Assembly: GCF_039710355.1 (NCBI RefSeq)
Contig: NZ_JBDKWZ010000007.1
Coordinates: 248,001 to 312,000, forward strand
Reading direction: 5' to 3'
Source: Rapidithrix thailandica
GTDB taxonomy: Bacteria > Bacteroidota > Bacteroidia > Cytophagales > Flammeovirgaceae
Length of the DNA stretch: 64,000 nucleotides
The translations under genes and the position numbers were made by a program. A model generated the notes under the pieces. That model did no database searches. It was given only the letters and a program-made list of their open reading frames with translations, and had not been told where the DNA came from. Below are positions 52,290 through 61,255 of this stretch, piece after piece (position 1 is the stretch's first letter; the number at the start of each line of letters is the position of its first letter).

Positions 52290-53639
52290 ATGAAAAAATT
52301 TCAATTAGTAATTCTTACAACACTCTTTACATCCTTATTATTCACCTCTTGTTCCAAGGACGATGATGAGGCTCCACAACCGGAACCCTCACTCGAGGAA
52401 GTAAAATTTGCTCTGATAGACGGCTTTGAAGAAATCGCCTTACCTCAAGGGGTATTGGATTCAGAGGATAAACATGCAAAACAAGTGGTTGAGCGCCATG
52501 AGTTCATTCAACTTTTCCATAAAAACCACTACATTCATTACTTTACTCCCCCAGCTAATGCAGTGAAGTCGAATACACCGATTGTCCCGGCCGAAGGAGA
52601 ATATCTGGTATACCAGTGGGTTACAGAGGATGGAACCCTTGCCTATCAACTTTCAAAGAAGAATGATGAATATTTATTGGAGGCTTTTATCAAAACCGAT
52701 GAAGGGGGAAACTTTCAAAAATATCTTGAGGCTCATCAATCAAAAGATGGAAAAAAGGTCCAGGTAAAGGAAGTCTCAACTGATATTATTATCAAATGGG
52801 AGCGAGCTGAAAACGGGGAGGTTTACATTGTCTACCTTAAAGATCATCAAAAGTTTGAGCAGGTTCTCCATGCAAATGGCTCTGGCAAACAACAATTGTT
52901 TAAAAATAATAAGTTGGAAAGCATCATTCAATGGGATGCAGAAGGGAAAGGCTTCTGGGAAGAATATGATGAAGAGGGAAAAAAAGTGGACAGCGGCTCT
53001 TGGCCAAAGCCTTTGGAAGAAGTGAAACTTGCTCTGATAGACGGCTTTGAAGAAATTGCCTTACCTCAAGGGGTATTGGATTCAGAGGATGAACATGCAC
53101 AAAGGCTGGCTAAATTTCATCAAGAAATCTTCTATAATTTCAGAGATTATATCACGGCTTACTTTGACATACCGGAAGATGCCGAGATCTCCAATACACC
53201 GGTCGTACCGGCGGAAGGGGAATATTTGGTTTATCAATGGAACAAAGAGGATGAGACGATTGCCTGTCAAGTGTCACAACAAGAGGGGGAATATGTATTG
53301 GAAGTCTTTGTGAAAGAGGGAGAGGCTTTTCAAAAAAAGTTTGAAGCTCGGCAGTCGAAAGACGGAAAAAAATTAAAAGTTATAGAATTTCAATTTGGCA
53401 AAGTGGATTATACCTCTACTTGGGAAGAAAAAGAAGATGGCAGTACCTCCTTTCTTTTTGAAGATGATCAGGGTTCACTTGAACATGAAGTTCATGCAGA
53501 CGGGTCGGGAAATCTACTTTTCACGAGAGAAGGGATACGGGAATATTTTGTCCAATGTGATGCAGAAGGCAATGGTACTTGGAAAGAATTCGATGAAAAA
53601 GGAGACATACTAGACAGTGGCTCTTGGTCAAAAGCATAA
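52290..53639 (+). CDS. Tandem-array lipoprotein 3 (two repeat domains)
   Basis: A 449-residue lipoprotein with the same signal peptide and acidic linker as gene 2, followed by two copies of the array domain. The domain starts (from LIDGFEEIALPQGVLDSED) are almost identical at the DNA level and lie exactly 621 bp (207 codons) apart, at 52410 and 53031, so the second arose by in-frame duplication. Each unit ends with a DSGSW motif. Function unknown. Confidence 0.78.
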   Translation: MKKFQLVILTTLFTSLLFTSCSKDDDEAPQPEPSLEEVKFALIDGFEEIALPQGVLDSEDKHAKQVVERHEFIQLFHKNHYIHYFTPPANAVKSNTPIVPAEGEYLVYQWVTEDGTLAYQLSKKNDEYLLEAFIKTDEGGNFQKYLEAHQSKDGKKVQVKEVSTDIIIKWERAENGEVYIVYLKDHQKFEQVLHANGSGKQQLFKNNKLESIIQWDAEGKGFWEEYDEEGKKVDSGSWPKPLEEVKLALIDGFEEIALPQGVLDSEDEHAQRLAKFHQEIFYNFRDYITAYFDIPEDAEISNTPVVPAEGEYLVYQWNKEDETIACQVSQQEGEYVLEVFVKEGEAFQKKFEARQSKDGKKLKVIEFQFGKVDYTSTWEEKEDGSTSFLFEDDQGSLEHEVHADGSGNLLFTREGIREYFVQCDAEGNGTWKEFDEKGDILDSGSWSKA

Positions 53640-53660
53640 GCGATAAATAGTTAGTTATGA

Positions 53661-53699
53661 ATATAAGCCCTGTTTTCTGAGAAAGCAGGGCTTATATTT
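53661..53699 (+). terminator. Terminator after array gene 3
   Basis: ATATAAGCCCTG / CAGGGCTTATAT form a 12-bp stem with a 15-nt loop, 20 bp past the stop. Confidence 0.8.
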
Positions 53700-53733
53700 C
53701 ATCAGTTACACACACTTAACAAATAGAAAATTC

Positions 53734-55101
53734 ATGAAAAAATTTCAATTAGTAATTCTTACAACACTTCTTACTTCTTTATTCTTCACGTCTTGTTCGA
53801 AGGACGATGATGAGGCTCCACAACCGGAACCCTCACTCGAGGAAGTAAAATTTGCTCTATTAAATGAGTTTGAAGAATTCACTGCTCCTCAAGGGTTACA
53901 GGATTATGATAATATTCATGCAGAACAAGCGATAAGTGACATCAACGAAGCCAATGCGATCAGGGCTTATTTCACTACTTACTTTGATATTCCGGAGGGT
54001 GCGGAAAAATCCAATACTCCCATTGCATCTTCGGAAGGAAAATACATAGTGTACAAATGGGAAGAAGATAACAAGTCCATTGCCTTACAGCTCTCTCAAC
54101 AAGGAGATGAATACTTGATGGAAGTGTTCATCAGGAAAAAAGATAATGCCCCTTACCAGTTGTTTATCGAAGCCCGCCAACCTAAAGCAGGTAAAAAATT
54201 CCAACTCAAACAGTTTGATTTGGAAGAAAAACAGGTAAGGGCTACCTTCCTTTGGGAAAAAAGAGAAAAAGAAAGCACTTATGTTTCTCATACAAGACCT
54301 GCGGGCGCTAAACAGGAATGGAACTTTTATGCCGATGCTTCAGGCAAAACGGCAAATTCTTTTGATGGCAAGCTTTTCTACATTATTCAGTGGGATGCAG
54401 AAGGCAAGGGCTCTTGGCAAGACTTCAACCCTTATGATGGCAAAGAAACCGGCAAGGGATCATGGCCTGAACGTTTGGAAGATGTAAAATTTGTTTTTTT
54501 GAAAAGCCTGGAAGAAATCGTTTTACCCCAAGGTTTAAAGGACTCTTATAATACGTATGCAAAAACGCTTGTTACCAGAATCAATGATTATAAATACGAG
54601 TACAGTAGTTACTTTACTGTTTATCTTGACATTCCGGGGGATGCCGAAAAATCCACTACGCCTGTCACTCCGGGGGAAGGGGAGTATTTAGTGTATAAGT
54701 GGACAAATAAGTTCGGTGAAGTCACCGTCTGCCAAGTTTCCAAACAAGGCGATGAGTATTTGTTCGAAGCCTTTGTTCAAGAAGATGATGGGTCTTATGT
54801 AAAACTCTTTGAAGCCCGGCAAACCAAAGACGGCAGAAAGGCCTTTATTTTGGAAGGTGAAAACATCTCCATTACTGTTGAATTACTCGATTATAATGGC
54901 AGTATTCGCTTTTTGTATGATGATGGATGGGTAAAGTTTGATTTGGAAGTCCAATCGGACGGCTCCGGTAAACAACAATATTCCGAAGATGGAATGCCCA
55001 GGGATGACATTCAATGGGATGTTGAAGGGAATGGCTCCTGGAAAGAATTCGATGAAAAAGGAGACATACTAGACAGTGGCTCTTGGAAAGCAAATACATA
55101 G
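53734..55101 (+). CDS. Tandem-array lipoprotein 4 (two repeat domains)
   Basis: A 455-residue lipoprotein: shared signal peptide and linker, then two array domains (starting LEEVKFALLNEFEEFTAPQG and LEDVKFVFLKSLEEIVLPQG). The last 48 bp or so before the stop are identical in DNA to the end of gene 3 (53580-53627 against 55039-55086), while the middles differ strongly. This is a patchwork typical of recombination between paralogues. It ends before a strong terminator. Confidence 0.78.
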   Translation: MKKFQLVILTTLLTSLFFTSCSKDDDEAPQPEPSLEEVKFALLNEFEEFTAPQGLQDYDNIHAEQAISDINEANAIRAYFTTYFDIPEGAEKSNTPIASSEGKYIVYKWEEDNKSIALQLSQQGDEYLMEVFIRKKDNAPYQLFIEARQPKAGKKFQLKQFDLEEKQVRATFLWEKREKESTYVSHTRPAGAKQEWNFYADASGKTANSFDGKLFYIIQWDAEGKGSWQDFNPYDGKETGKGSWPERLEDVKFVFLKSLEEIVLPQGLKDSYNTYAKTLVTRINDYKYEYSSYFTVYLDIPGDAEKSTTPVTPGEGEYLVYKWTNKFGEVTVCQVSKQGDEYLFEAFVQEDDGSYVKLFEARQTKDGRKAFILEGENISITVELLDYNGSIRFLYDDGWVKFDLEVQSDGSGKQQYSEDGMPRDDIQWDVEGNGSWKEFDEKGDILDSGSWKANT

Positions 55102-55280
55102 TTTTTTTACATTGAAGTGGTTTAAACGTATAGTTTTTGACCGAAAATGGAATCAAAACCGGCTCATCAAGGCACTTTTTGAAGAGAATAGCCAAAGCTA
55201 TTGGTGAAAAAAGTAACACAGAGGAGGCCTTTTTGAAACATTCTTCAGGAAAAAGTAAAAGGTTAATTCACTTCATTATA

Positions 55281-55316
55281 AGGCTGCCCGGATTTTTCGG
55301 GCAGCCTCTGTTTTTT
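55281..55316 (+). terminator. Terminator after the lipoprotein array
   Basis: AGGCTGCCCG / CGGGCAGCCT form a 10-bp GC-rich stem, with a CTG-TTTTTT tail. Confidence 0.92.
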
Positions 55317-55352
55317 CATAGAATTTCTCTTGGTCATTTTACGCAAAAATAA

Positions 55353-58175
55353 TCAAGAGATACCCGTTGAAATCGCCTTTTCTTTTTTACCTGGCAAAGG
55401 CTTTTGTATCCCGGCAATCTCTCCTATACCCAAATATTTTTTCAAGGCCTGCTCGGTTGTTTCTCTTTGCAATTTCCACAAGCTATATGGCAGAGGAAAG
55501 ACGCCGAATCCGGCTTGTTGTTGCACAAACAATTTATAATGTTCCAGGGAAAAAGCAGCTTCAAACTCTCCGGGATAACCGATCAAATCAATACAGTAGG
55601 TTTTCCCTTGATAAACCATGACCAAGTCAATTTCCAAACCGGCAACGGGGTACTTGACATGCAGTTCTTCCACTCCCCAAGCGGTAAGCGTTTGTCGCAC
55701 CTCTTCCAAAAATTCATCCCAGGTCACCGGGTAGCTATTGGGCTTGTCGGTACTTTCCGAATGATTGTCAATATAGGAAAGGTACTTACCCAACATAGAG
55801 GTGGTGGGTAACTGATTTTTACTTAACGATGTAACCACGTATTGATTGGAACGTGCCCGGGTAATGCTAACATTAAACACATCTGTACGGTTGATATGTT
55901 GTAAAGCGGAAGGATGTGTTTCGGAATCAATGGCAAATGACAAAAACATCACATCCCGTTCCTCTCCTTGAAAAGAATGGGCCGTTCCTACCAGCAAATT
56001 ATGCCGCTCCATACTTTCTAAATCAAAGCGATTACTAACCTGTTGCCTCAAATAGTCCACCTGATTCCGGTAAGGAGATAAGATTCCTATACTTTGGCAA
56101 AGAGACACTTCAAGATTCTTTTCCTCCTCCATCATCTCCTCTACCTTCTTGAGAATAAACTCCGCTTCACCTGTATTGTACCCTTGCTTGACCCGTTCGC
56201 CATCCACTTGCAAATGAAATAAACTCTGGACCTGCGCAAGTTTCGGGTCGGAGGTCATGATGCGTAATTTATCGGCATAAAACTCCCGGTTGCTAAAACT
56301 AATGATTCCCGGGAGACTCCGGAAATGTTCATTTAAAAAAGCAATTTGATTTTGACTTTGCACTTGATCGCTAAAAACGTCCAATACACTCCGGTCCCGG
56401 TAGGCATATTGTTCCACCTGGGATTCGGTCAGGTCGACCTGTTCGCCCAAGTAGCGTTGCCGTTCCCGGGAAAGGAAGGATACATGCCGCAATTGTTTGG
56501 GGTCACCCGACACTACGACTTTCCTTCCCCGTTGCATTACCGGAAGCGTACTGGCCAAGTCGCATTGACTGGCCTCATCGATAATCACCAAATCAAACAA
56601 CTCTTTGCGTAGGGGCAATACGCTGTTAATCTCTCCGATACTGACCAGCCATACCGGCAAGGTCTTTTTCAAACGGTCAAAATTGATTTCATCGAACAAG
56701 CTTTCCTTCCGGTTTCCTGTCCGGGCACGGATGGCATTATAAAAATTAACCAGTTCTTGCCGGTGGTGTTCTAAGGTTTGGTATAGATTATAATGATACT
56801 GCTTGTCAACCAACTCTTTTATGGTTTCGTTTTTATGTCTTACCTCTCGCAAAATCCCTTGATAGATTTCCCAATAAGGCTCTTCCAAATTAAAGTTGAG
56901 CCTGACGCCCGTCCACCATTTCTTAATTTTTTGTAAAAGGCTAAGAGAGCTTTGTGCCAAAAGACCACCTCGCTCCAGTTCGCGTTTTTCTTGTTTGGCA
57001 AACAGCCTTTCCTGTTTATCTATATTTTTTAAATATTGCTCCAGCTTTTTCTCTAAGGCCGTTATTTCCTCTTTTTTAATATTCTTCACTCCCACTCCAT
57101 TGATGATATTACCCAATAGATGCCTTAGAGTCGTTTTGTAATTGCGCATTCCGCCCCCCCGGATACAAACATCTTTTAATTCAAAGTCCTTCTCAATTTT
57201 ATCCGCAATTACATCTACCGCTTGGTTATTGGAAGACACGATCAACACCGATTTGCCACGAGCCAGATAGTCCACCGTCAGAGCTGCGATGGTAAAGGAC
57301 TTGCCGGTACCCGGAGGACCTACTAACAGCGTTGCATGATGGGCATTCACCGATTGAAAGACGGACTGTTGGGCCGCATTCAAGGTGGTAGGTACCAGAA
57401 TTTGTTTGCTTTCTTCTTTTACTGAGGGGGCAGACTCATCCGCACCTAAAAATACGCGTAAGGGAGCGGAATAATCCGAAGACGCTTCCAATTCACTTAA
57501 CTCATTCAACACTCCTAACGTAGCCGTGGATTTTTTGAGAACGGCCAAACCCGCTGCCGGAAGAATGGCAAACCCCTCTTTCAGCTTTTTAAACTTCCGG
57601 TCGATTTTCTTTTTATCATATAATTGAGGATATAAGAGTAAGTCCTGTGTATCGATCCCCTCAAACCTTTCATCAAAGAAGTTTTTGATGGCGGCACATT
57701 GTTCGAAATCCAGATGACTACTGTTGACTATGGTCGAAAGCTCATTGATGGCTGTGTAAGACGTATCGTCATCGTCTTGTGCCTCAAGCAGCTTAAACAA
57801 AAATGTATTGAGTTGAGTATTTTGTGCAGGAAGCTGTAACGTAGGCATTTCTCCTTCCACAATGGTCGTAGGGCTGAGCAACAAAGGGGCGATAATTTTT
57901 TGCTCTTTGCCTCCGATCATCGCTTTGCCTATCACAAAAAGCGCACAGGTGTACAGTTCTTTTTCCTTGGAATAAACCGATAAGGTTTTGGTAACGCTTT
58001 CGGCCCATTCTTCATCTGCAGGCAGTGTGGAGAGTTCTCCGGAAAACAATTCGGTTTCCTGTAAGAGGTAATGATGTTCTACTTTTTGTTGAAAAAAATT
58101 GGTCAGAGACAATTCGCGATTATCTGCCTGGTAACAACTTTTAAGATAACGTACTAGGTTATTGGAGTGGCTCAT
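55353..58175 (-). CDS. SF1 DNA/RNA helicase with nuclease-like C-terminal domain
   Basis: A 940-residue protein from the ATG at 58175, since upstream in-frame residues do not look coding. It is a superfamily 1 (Upf1/Dna2-like) helicase with Walker A GPPGTGKSFTIAAL (about 283), motif II VIIDEASQCDLAS (about 530), GDPKQLRHVSFLS, FLNEHFRSLPGIISFSN, and VGTAHSFQGEERDV with VSITRARSNQYVV. The C-terminal 100 residues (VAGLEIDLVMVYQGKTYCID) resemble REase_MTES_1575/Vsr-like domains, with an acidic residue in place of part of the nuclease motif. Such proteins occur as solitary helicases and in defence islands. No partner gene is visible here, so the role is open. Confidence 0.85.
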   Translation of the reverse strand: MSHSNNLVRYLKSCYQADNRELSLTNFFQQKVEHHYLLQETELFSGELSTLPADEEWAESVTKTLSVYSKEKELYTCALFVIGKAMIGGKEQKIIAPLLLSPTTIVEGEMPTLQLPAQNTQLNTFLFKLLEAQDDDDTSYTAINELSTIVNSSHLDFEQCAAIKNFFDERFEGIDTQDLLLYPQLYDKKKIDRKFKKLKEGFAILPAAGLAVLKKSTATLGVLNELSELEASSDYSAPLRVFLGADESAPSVKEESKQILVPTTLNAAQQSVFQSVNAHHATLLVGPPGTGKSFTIAALTVDYLARGKSVLIVSSNNQAVDVIADKIEKDFELKDVCIRGGGMRNYKTTLRHLLGNIINGVGVKNIKKEEITALEKKLEQYLKNIDKQERLFAKQEKRELERGGLLAQSSLSLLQKIKKWWTGVRLNFNLEEPYWEIYQGILREVRHKNETIKELVDKQYHYNLYQTLEHHRQELVNFYNAIRARTGNRKESLFDEINFDRLKKTLPVWLVSIGEINSVLPLRKELFDLVIIDEASQCDLASTLPVMQRGRKVVVSGDPKQLRHVSFLSRERQRYLGEQVDLTESQVEQYAYRDRSVLDVFSDQVQSQNQIAFLNEHFRSLPGIISFSNREFYADKLRIMTSDPKLAQVQSLFHLQVDGERVKQGYNTGEAEFILKKVEEMMEEEKNLEVSLCQSIGILSPYRNQVDYLRQQVSNRFDLESMERHNLLVGTAHSFQGEERDVMFLSFAIDSETHPSALQHINRTDVFNVSITRARSNQYVVTSLSKNQLPTTSMLGKYLSYIDNHSESTDKPNSYPVTWDEFLEEVRQTLTAWGVEELHVKYPVAGLEIDLVMVYQGKTYCIDLIGYPGEFEAAFSLEHYKLFVQQQAGFGVFPLPYSLWKLQRETTEQALKKYLGIGEIAGIQKPLPGKKEKAISTGIS

Positions 58176-58251
58176 GAATAATGTGTTCGACTTATTCGGT
58201 TTTAGTAATACACAAGTATAAAAAGAATGCCGAAAATATAAAGAAGGAAAT

Positions 58252-58291
58252 AAGAAAAAGGCCTTGCGGCTTATAAAAACCCACAAGGCCT
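58252..58291 (-). terminator. Terminator after the Cys-rich lipoprotein gene
   Basis: AGGCCTTG / CAAGGCCT form an 8-bp stem with a 17-nt loop, followed on the minus strand by TTTTTCTTA. Confidence 0.75.
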
Positions 58292-58316
58292 GTTCACTTG
58301 TAATTAATACCGTCAA

Positions 58317-58907
58317 TTACTTTCGAAAAATGCGACCATTTCTAAAAAACACTTTATTTGTGATAGTGGTAAGAAGCATTTCGGAGTTTTCCTTTTTTCC
58401 CTCCGCTTCCTTTCCGTATTGTAATTCGTATTTCGTAGAGTACGGCAATAATAAGGTAATCCGTTCTTGAGGAGGCAAATAAACTTTTTTTACACTGCAA
58501 CTTAATGATTCATCTATTTTTTGCTCCGTCAACAAATCAAAATAGACAGTATCTTTTTCGGTGTTTTTCAAGACAAGGGTTCTGTATATTTTTTCAGTAT
58601 GAACATCCGCGTCATTCATATGCGGATTATCACAACAACACTTCCTTCTGCCACAAGCCTTACAAGGAACCGTACTAATGATAATTCCACTAACCAGCCC
58701 TTCAACCGCTCCTTCTACCGCAGCGGCTCCCACCGTAGAAGCGCCATACTCAAAGCGGTGTTTTTTCATTGCTTGTTGAGCAAGTCTACTATCATAATCT
58801 AAGATAAACCGGCTATCGTTATCCACCTTGGCTACATATTTCCCTTTGTTAGAGACACAGCCACTCATTGCAAGAAGCAGTACGAAGAATAAAAGTCTGT
58901 ATTTCAT
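58317..58907 (-). CDS. Lipoprotein with a cysteine cluster
   Basis: A 196-residue lipoprotein (lipobox LAMSGC). A glycine/valine-rich hydrophobic stretch (GAAAVEGAVEGLVSGIIIST) is followed by a dense cysteine motif CKACGRRKCCCDNP (about residues 82-95), then a beta-rich domain (TLVLKNTEKDTVYFDLLTEQ). The cysteines could bind metal or form disulfides. No family recognised. The product would be periplasmic or outer-membrane linked. Confidence 0.65.
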   Translation of the reverse strand: MKYRLLFFVLLLAMSGCVSNKGKYVAKVDNDSRFILDYDSRLAQQAMKKHRFEYGASTVGAAAVEGAVEGLVSGIIISTVPCKACGRRKCCCDNPHMNDADVHTEKIYRTLVLKNTEKDTVYFDLLTEQKIDESLSCSVKKVYLPPQERITLLLPYSTKYELQYGKEAEGKKENSEMLLTTITNKVFFRNGRIFRK

Positions 58908-58990
58908 AGGATTGATAAATTAAAGTGCTATATAATACAGACAATCAATACCCAAATAAGGTCAAAAAAAATACATATTTCAGGTGTCCT

Positions 58991-59027
58991 AAAAAAAGAA
59001 AACTCCCGGAAGATACTTTCCGGGAGT
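58991..59027 (-). terminator. Terminator after the M16 peptidase pair
   Basis: ACTCCCGGAA / TTCCGGGAGT form a 10-bp stem with a 6-nt loop, then TTTTCTTTTTTT on the minus strand. Confidence 0.9.
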
Positions 59028-59051
59028 AACTACTAACCATCAAAGTTCAAT

Positions 59052-61127
59052 TTACTGCACCTTGAAAGTATCATCTGAAATACCACTATTCACTTGAATA
59101 CTGGCTGCTTTAGCTTCTAACTTCATAGGGCCCATTGGCATAATAATGGTCTGAGGAAATTTCACTCCATTATATTCTTTGTAATCGGCAAAATCCGTTA
59201 CTTGTGCTATTTCTCCTTGAGGCGTTTCCACCACCATACTGGTCCGTACTTTTAGCCCGGAAGCAATGTCAAAATACAAAGTGGATTTTTTCCCGGAAGG
59301 CATTTCCATTTCCAGGGCATAAGCCGCTTTATCTTCTATTTGTTCAATACCCTTTAACTCCAAGTTCACTCCCATTTCATTCATATGTAGCTCCGGGAAA
59401 ATCATGGATTGGAACACAATATCTTTCTTATCCCCTTCTTCTACCTCAATAGGTTGCCCCATTTGCGTCATTACCAGATCCGAACCGTTATACACTTGTT
59501 TAAACACTGCCATCCCGTTCATAGAAATGGTTGAAAAAGACTTGTTGGGTGCTTTACGAATATTTTCAATGTCTAACTCCCGGCCTTGCATGGAAGCTTT
59601 CATTTTAATATATACATCTTCTACTTTGTTAAGATTCTCTTCGCCTCCGATCGCTTTAATGTAGGAATTAATCACCTGTTGGGCAGTCAACCCCTCCGGC
59701 AACTCCGTTTTTACTCCCGGTTCATATGCATCACCGTAAATGTCAAAATAGTTAACCTTGCCAAAACGGGCTACTTTATCCGCATAATCATCGGCCTTCC
59801 CGACAATTAAGACATAAGCTTGCTCCGGGCTAATGTATTTTTTCGCTACACTTTTCAGGTCTTCCACCGTAACAGCATTCAATCGCTGCAAGTAGGTGGC
59901 ATAATAATCTTCGGGTAATTTGTACAAAGCGGTATTCAAAGCAAAACGGGCAATGGTAGACGGGCTTTCCAAAGAGCGGGCAAAACTACCGGTCAAATAC
60001 GCTTTGGCAGCCTTAAGCTCTTTGTCTGTAACGGTCTCTTCTACGATTTTCTCAATTTCATACAAAAATTCATTGACCGCACTGTCTGTCACTTGGTTAC
60101 GCACACTGGCATAAGCATTAAAGCTACCGATCAGCCGGTCAGATGAAAGGGAAGAGCGGGCTCCATAAGTAAATGCTTTATCTTCCCGCAGGTTTTGCAT
60201 CAAGCGGGAAGAAAACCCTCCCCCTAAAATTTGATTCAATACGGAAGTTTTTACCACATCCGGATCTCCGACTTTCAAAGTTACCGGAAAGGTTACATTG
60301 ATCACTGATTGTACTGAGGTAGGCCGGTCCACTAAAGCTACAATTCTTTCGGCAGGAGCTTTCGGGGTAGCGTATTGATGAGAGGGCACCTCCCCTTCCG
60401 GCCATTTGCTAAAATATTTCCGGGCCAACTCTTCGGCTTTCGAACGGTTAATATCTCCTACCACCACCAAATAGGCGGCATCCGGTTTGAAATAGGTCGT
60501 ATAGTATTTTTTACAAGCTTCTACGGTTACATTCTCCACTGTCTTTTCAGTGGCATTTTCTCCATAAGGATGGTCTTTGCCATATACGAGGGCAGAACGT
60601 ACATTCGAAGCAATTGAATTAGGATCGTCTTTACCAGCCTGAATACCGGATATTGTCTGCTTTTTGAGTTTGTCCAATTCGGCTTCCGGAAACGAAGGGT
60701 TGAACAGTACATCGCTCATCAATTCCAGAAGTTTATCGGTGTGTTTGGTCAATGCCGAACCGTATACGCCTGTAGAAGAGGAGCCCAAAGAAGCTCCGAT
60801 AAAATCTACTTCTTCGTCTAATTCGCTTTTGCTACGGTTTTGTGTTCCGTGCATCAACAACTGCCCGGCTAAATCGACATACCCCGCATTCTTTCCTTCA
60901 TATACCGGGTCAAGATCCAGACTCAAATTAAAAGAAACTCTGGGTAACTTGTGATTCTCCACCACTATTACTTTCAGGCCGTTTTCCAATTCAAAACGTT
61001 CAGCCTTTCCGATTTTGATTTCCGGAGCGGGCCCTGGCTCCGGGGCTTGTGTCCGGTCTACCTTTTGGGCAACTACCTCAGCCGTAAAAGCCAAACAAAA
61101 GCTTACATATATCAATAGATACTTCAT
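59052..61127 (-). CDS. M16 peptidase-like subunit, catalytically inactive, fused to a LolA-like domain
   Basis: A 691-residue exported protein from the ATG at 61127 (signal MKYLLIYVSFCLAFTAEVVA). Residues about 35-450 form the two halves of an M16 fold (ERFELENGLKVIVVENHKLP), but the zinc motif HxxEH is replaced in YVDLAGQLLMHGTQN, so it should not be catalytic. Residues about 480-690 resemble LolA/outer-membrane lipoprotein-sorting domains (INSYIKAIGGEENLNKVEDV). It pairs with the active M16 subunit encoded 128 bp upstream, as in heterodimeric bacterial M16 enzymes. Confidence 0.85.
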   Translation of the reverse strand: MKYLLIYVSFCLAFTAEVVAQKVDRTQAPEPGPAPEIKIGKAERFELENGLKVIVVENHKLPRVSFNLSLDLDPVYEGKNAGYVDLAGQLLMHGTQNRSKSELDEEVDFIGASLGSSSTGVYGSALTKHTDKLLELMSDVLFNPSFPEAELDKLKKQTISGIQAGKDDPNSIASNVRSALVYGKDHPYGENATEKTVENVTVEACKKYYTTYFKPDAAYLVVVGDINRSKAEELARKYFSKWPEGEVPSHQYATPKAPAERIVALVDRPTSVQSVINVTFPVTLKVGDPDVVKTSVLNQILGGGFSSRLMQNLREDKAFTYGARSSLSSDRLIGSFNAYASVRNQVTDSAVNEFLYEIEKIVEETVTDKELKAAKAYLTGSFARSLESPSTIARFALNTALYKLPEDYYATYLQRLNAVTVEDLKSVAKKYISPEQAYVLIVGKADDYADKVARFGKVNYFDIYGDAYEPGVKTELPEGLTAQQVINSYIKAIGGEENLNKVEDVYIKMKASMQGRELDIENIRKAPNKSFSTISMNGMAVFKQVYNGSDLVMTQMGQPIEVEEGDKKDIVFQSMIFPELHMNEMGVNLELKGIEQIEDKAAYALEMEMPSGKKSTLYFDIASGLKVRTSMVVETPQGEIAQVTDFADYKEYNGVKFPQTIIMPMGPMKLEAKAASIQVNSGISDDTFKVQ

Positions 61128-61255
61128 TTCAGATGTTTGTTTTTTCTTAAAATAACTATACTTCGAATCTAAATAACAGAGAAGCGAATACGATACGCTT
61201 CTTCCCGGTACCGACACCCGATGCTCCTAGATATACCGGATCTTACCTGCCCGGG

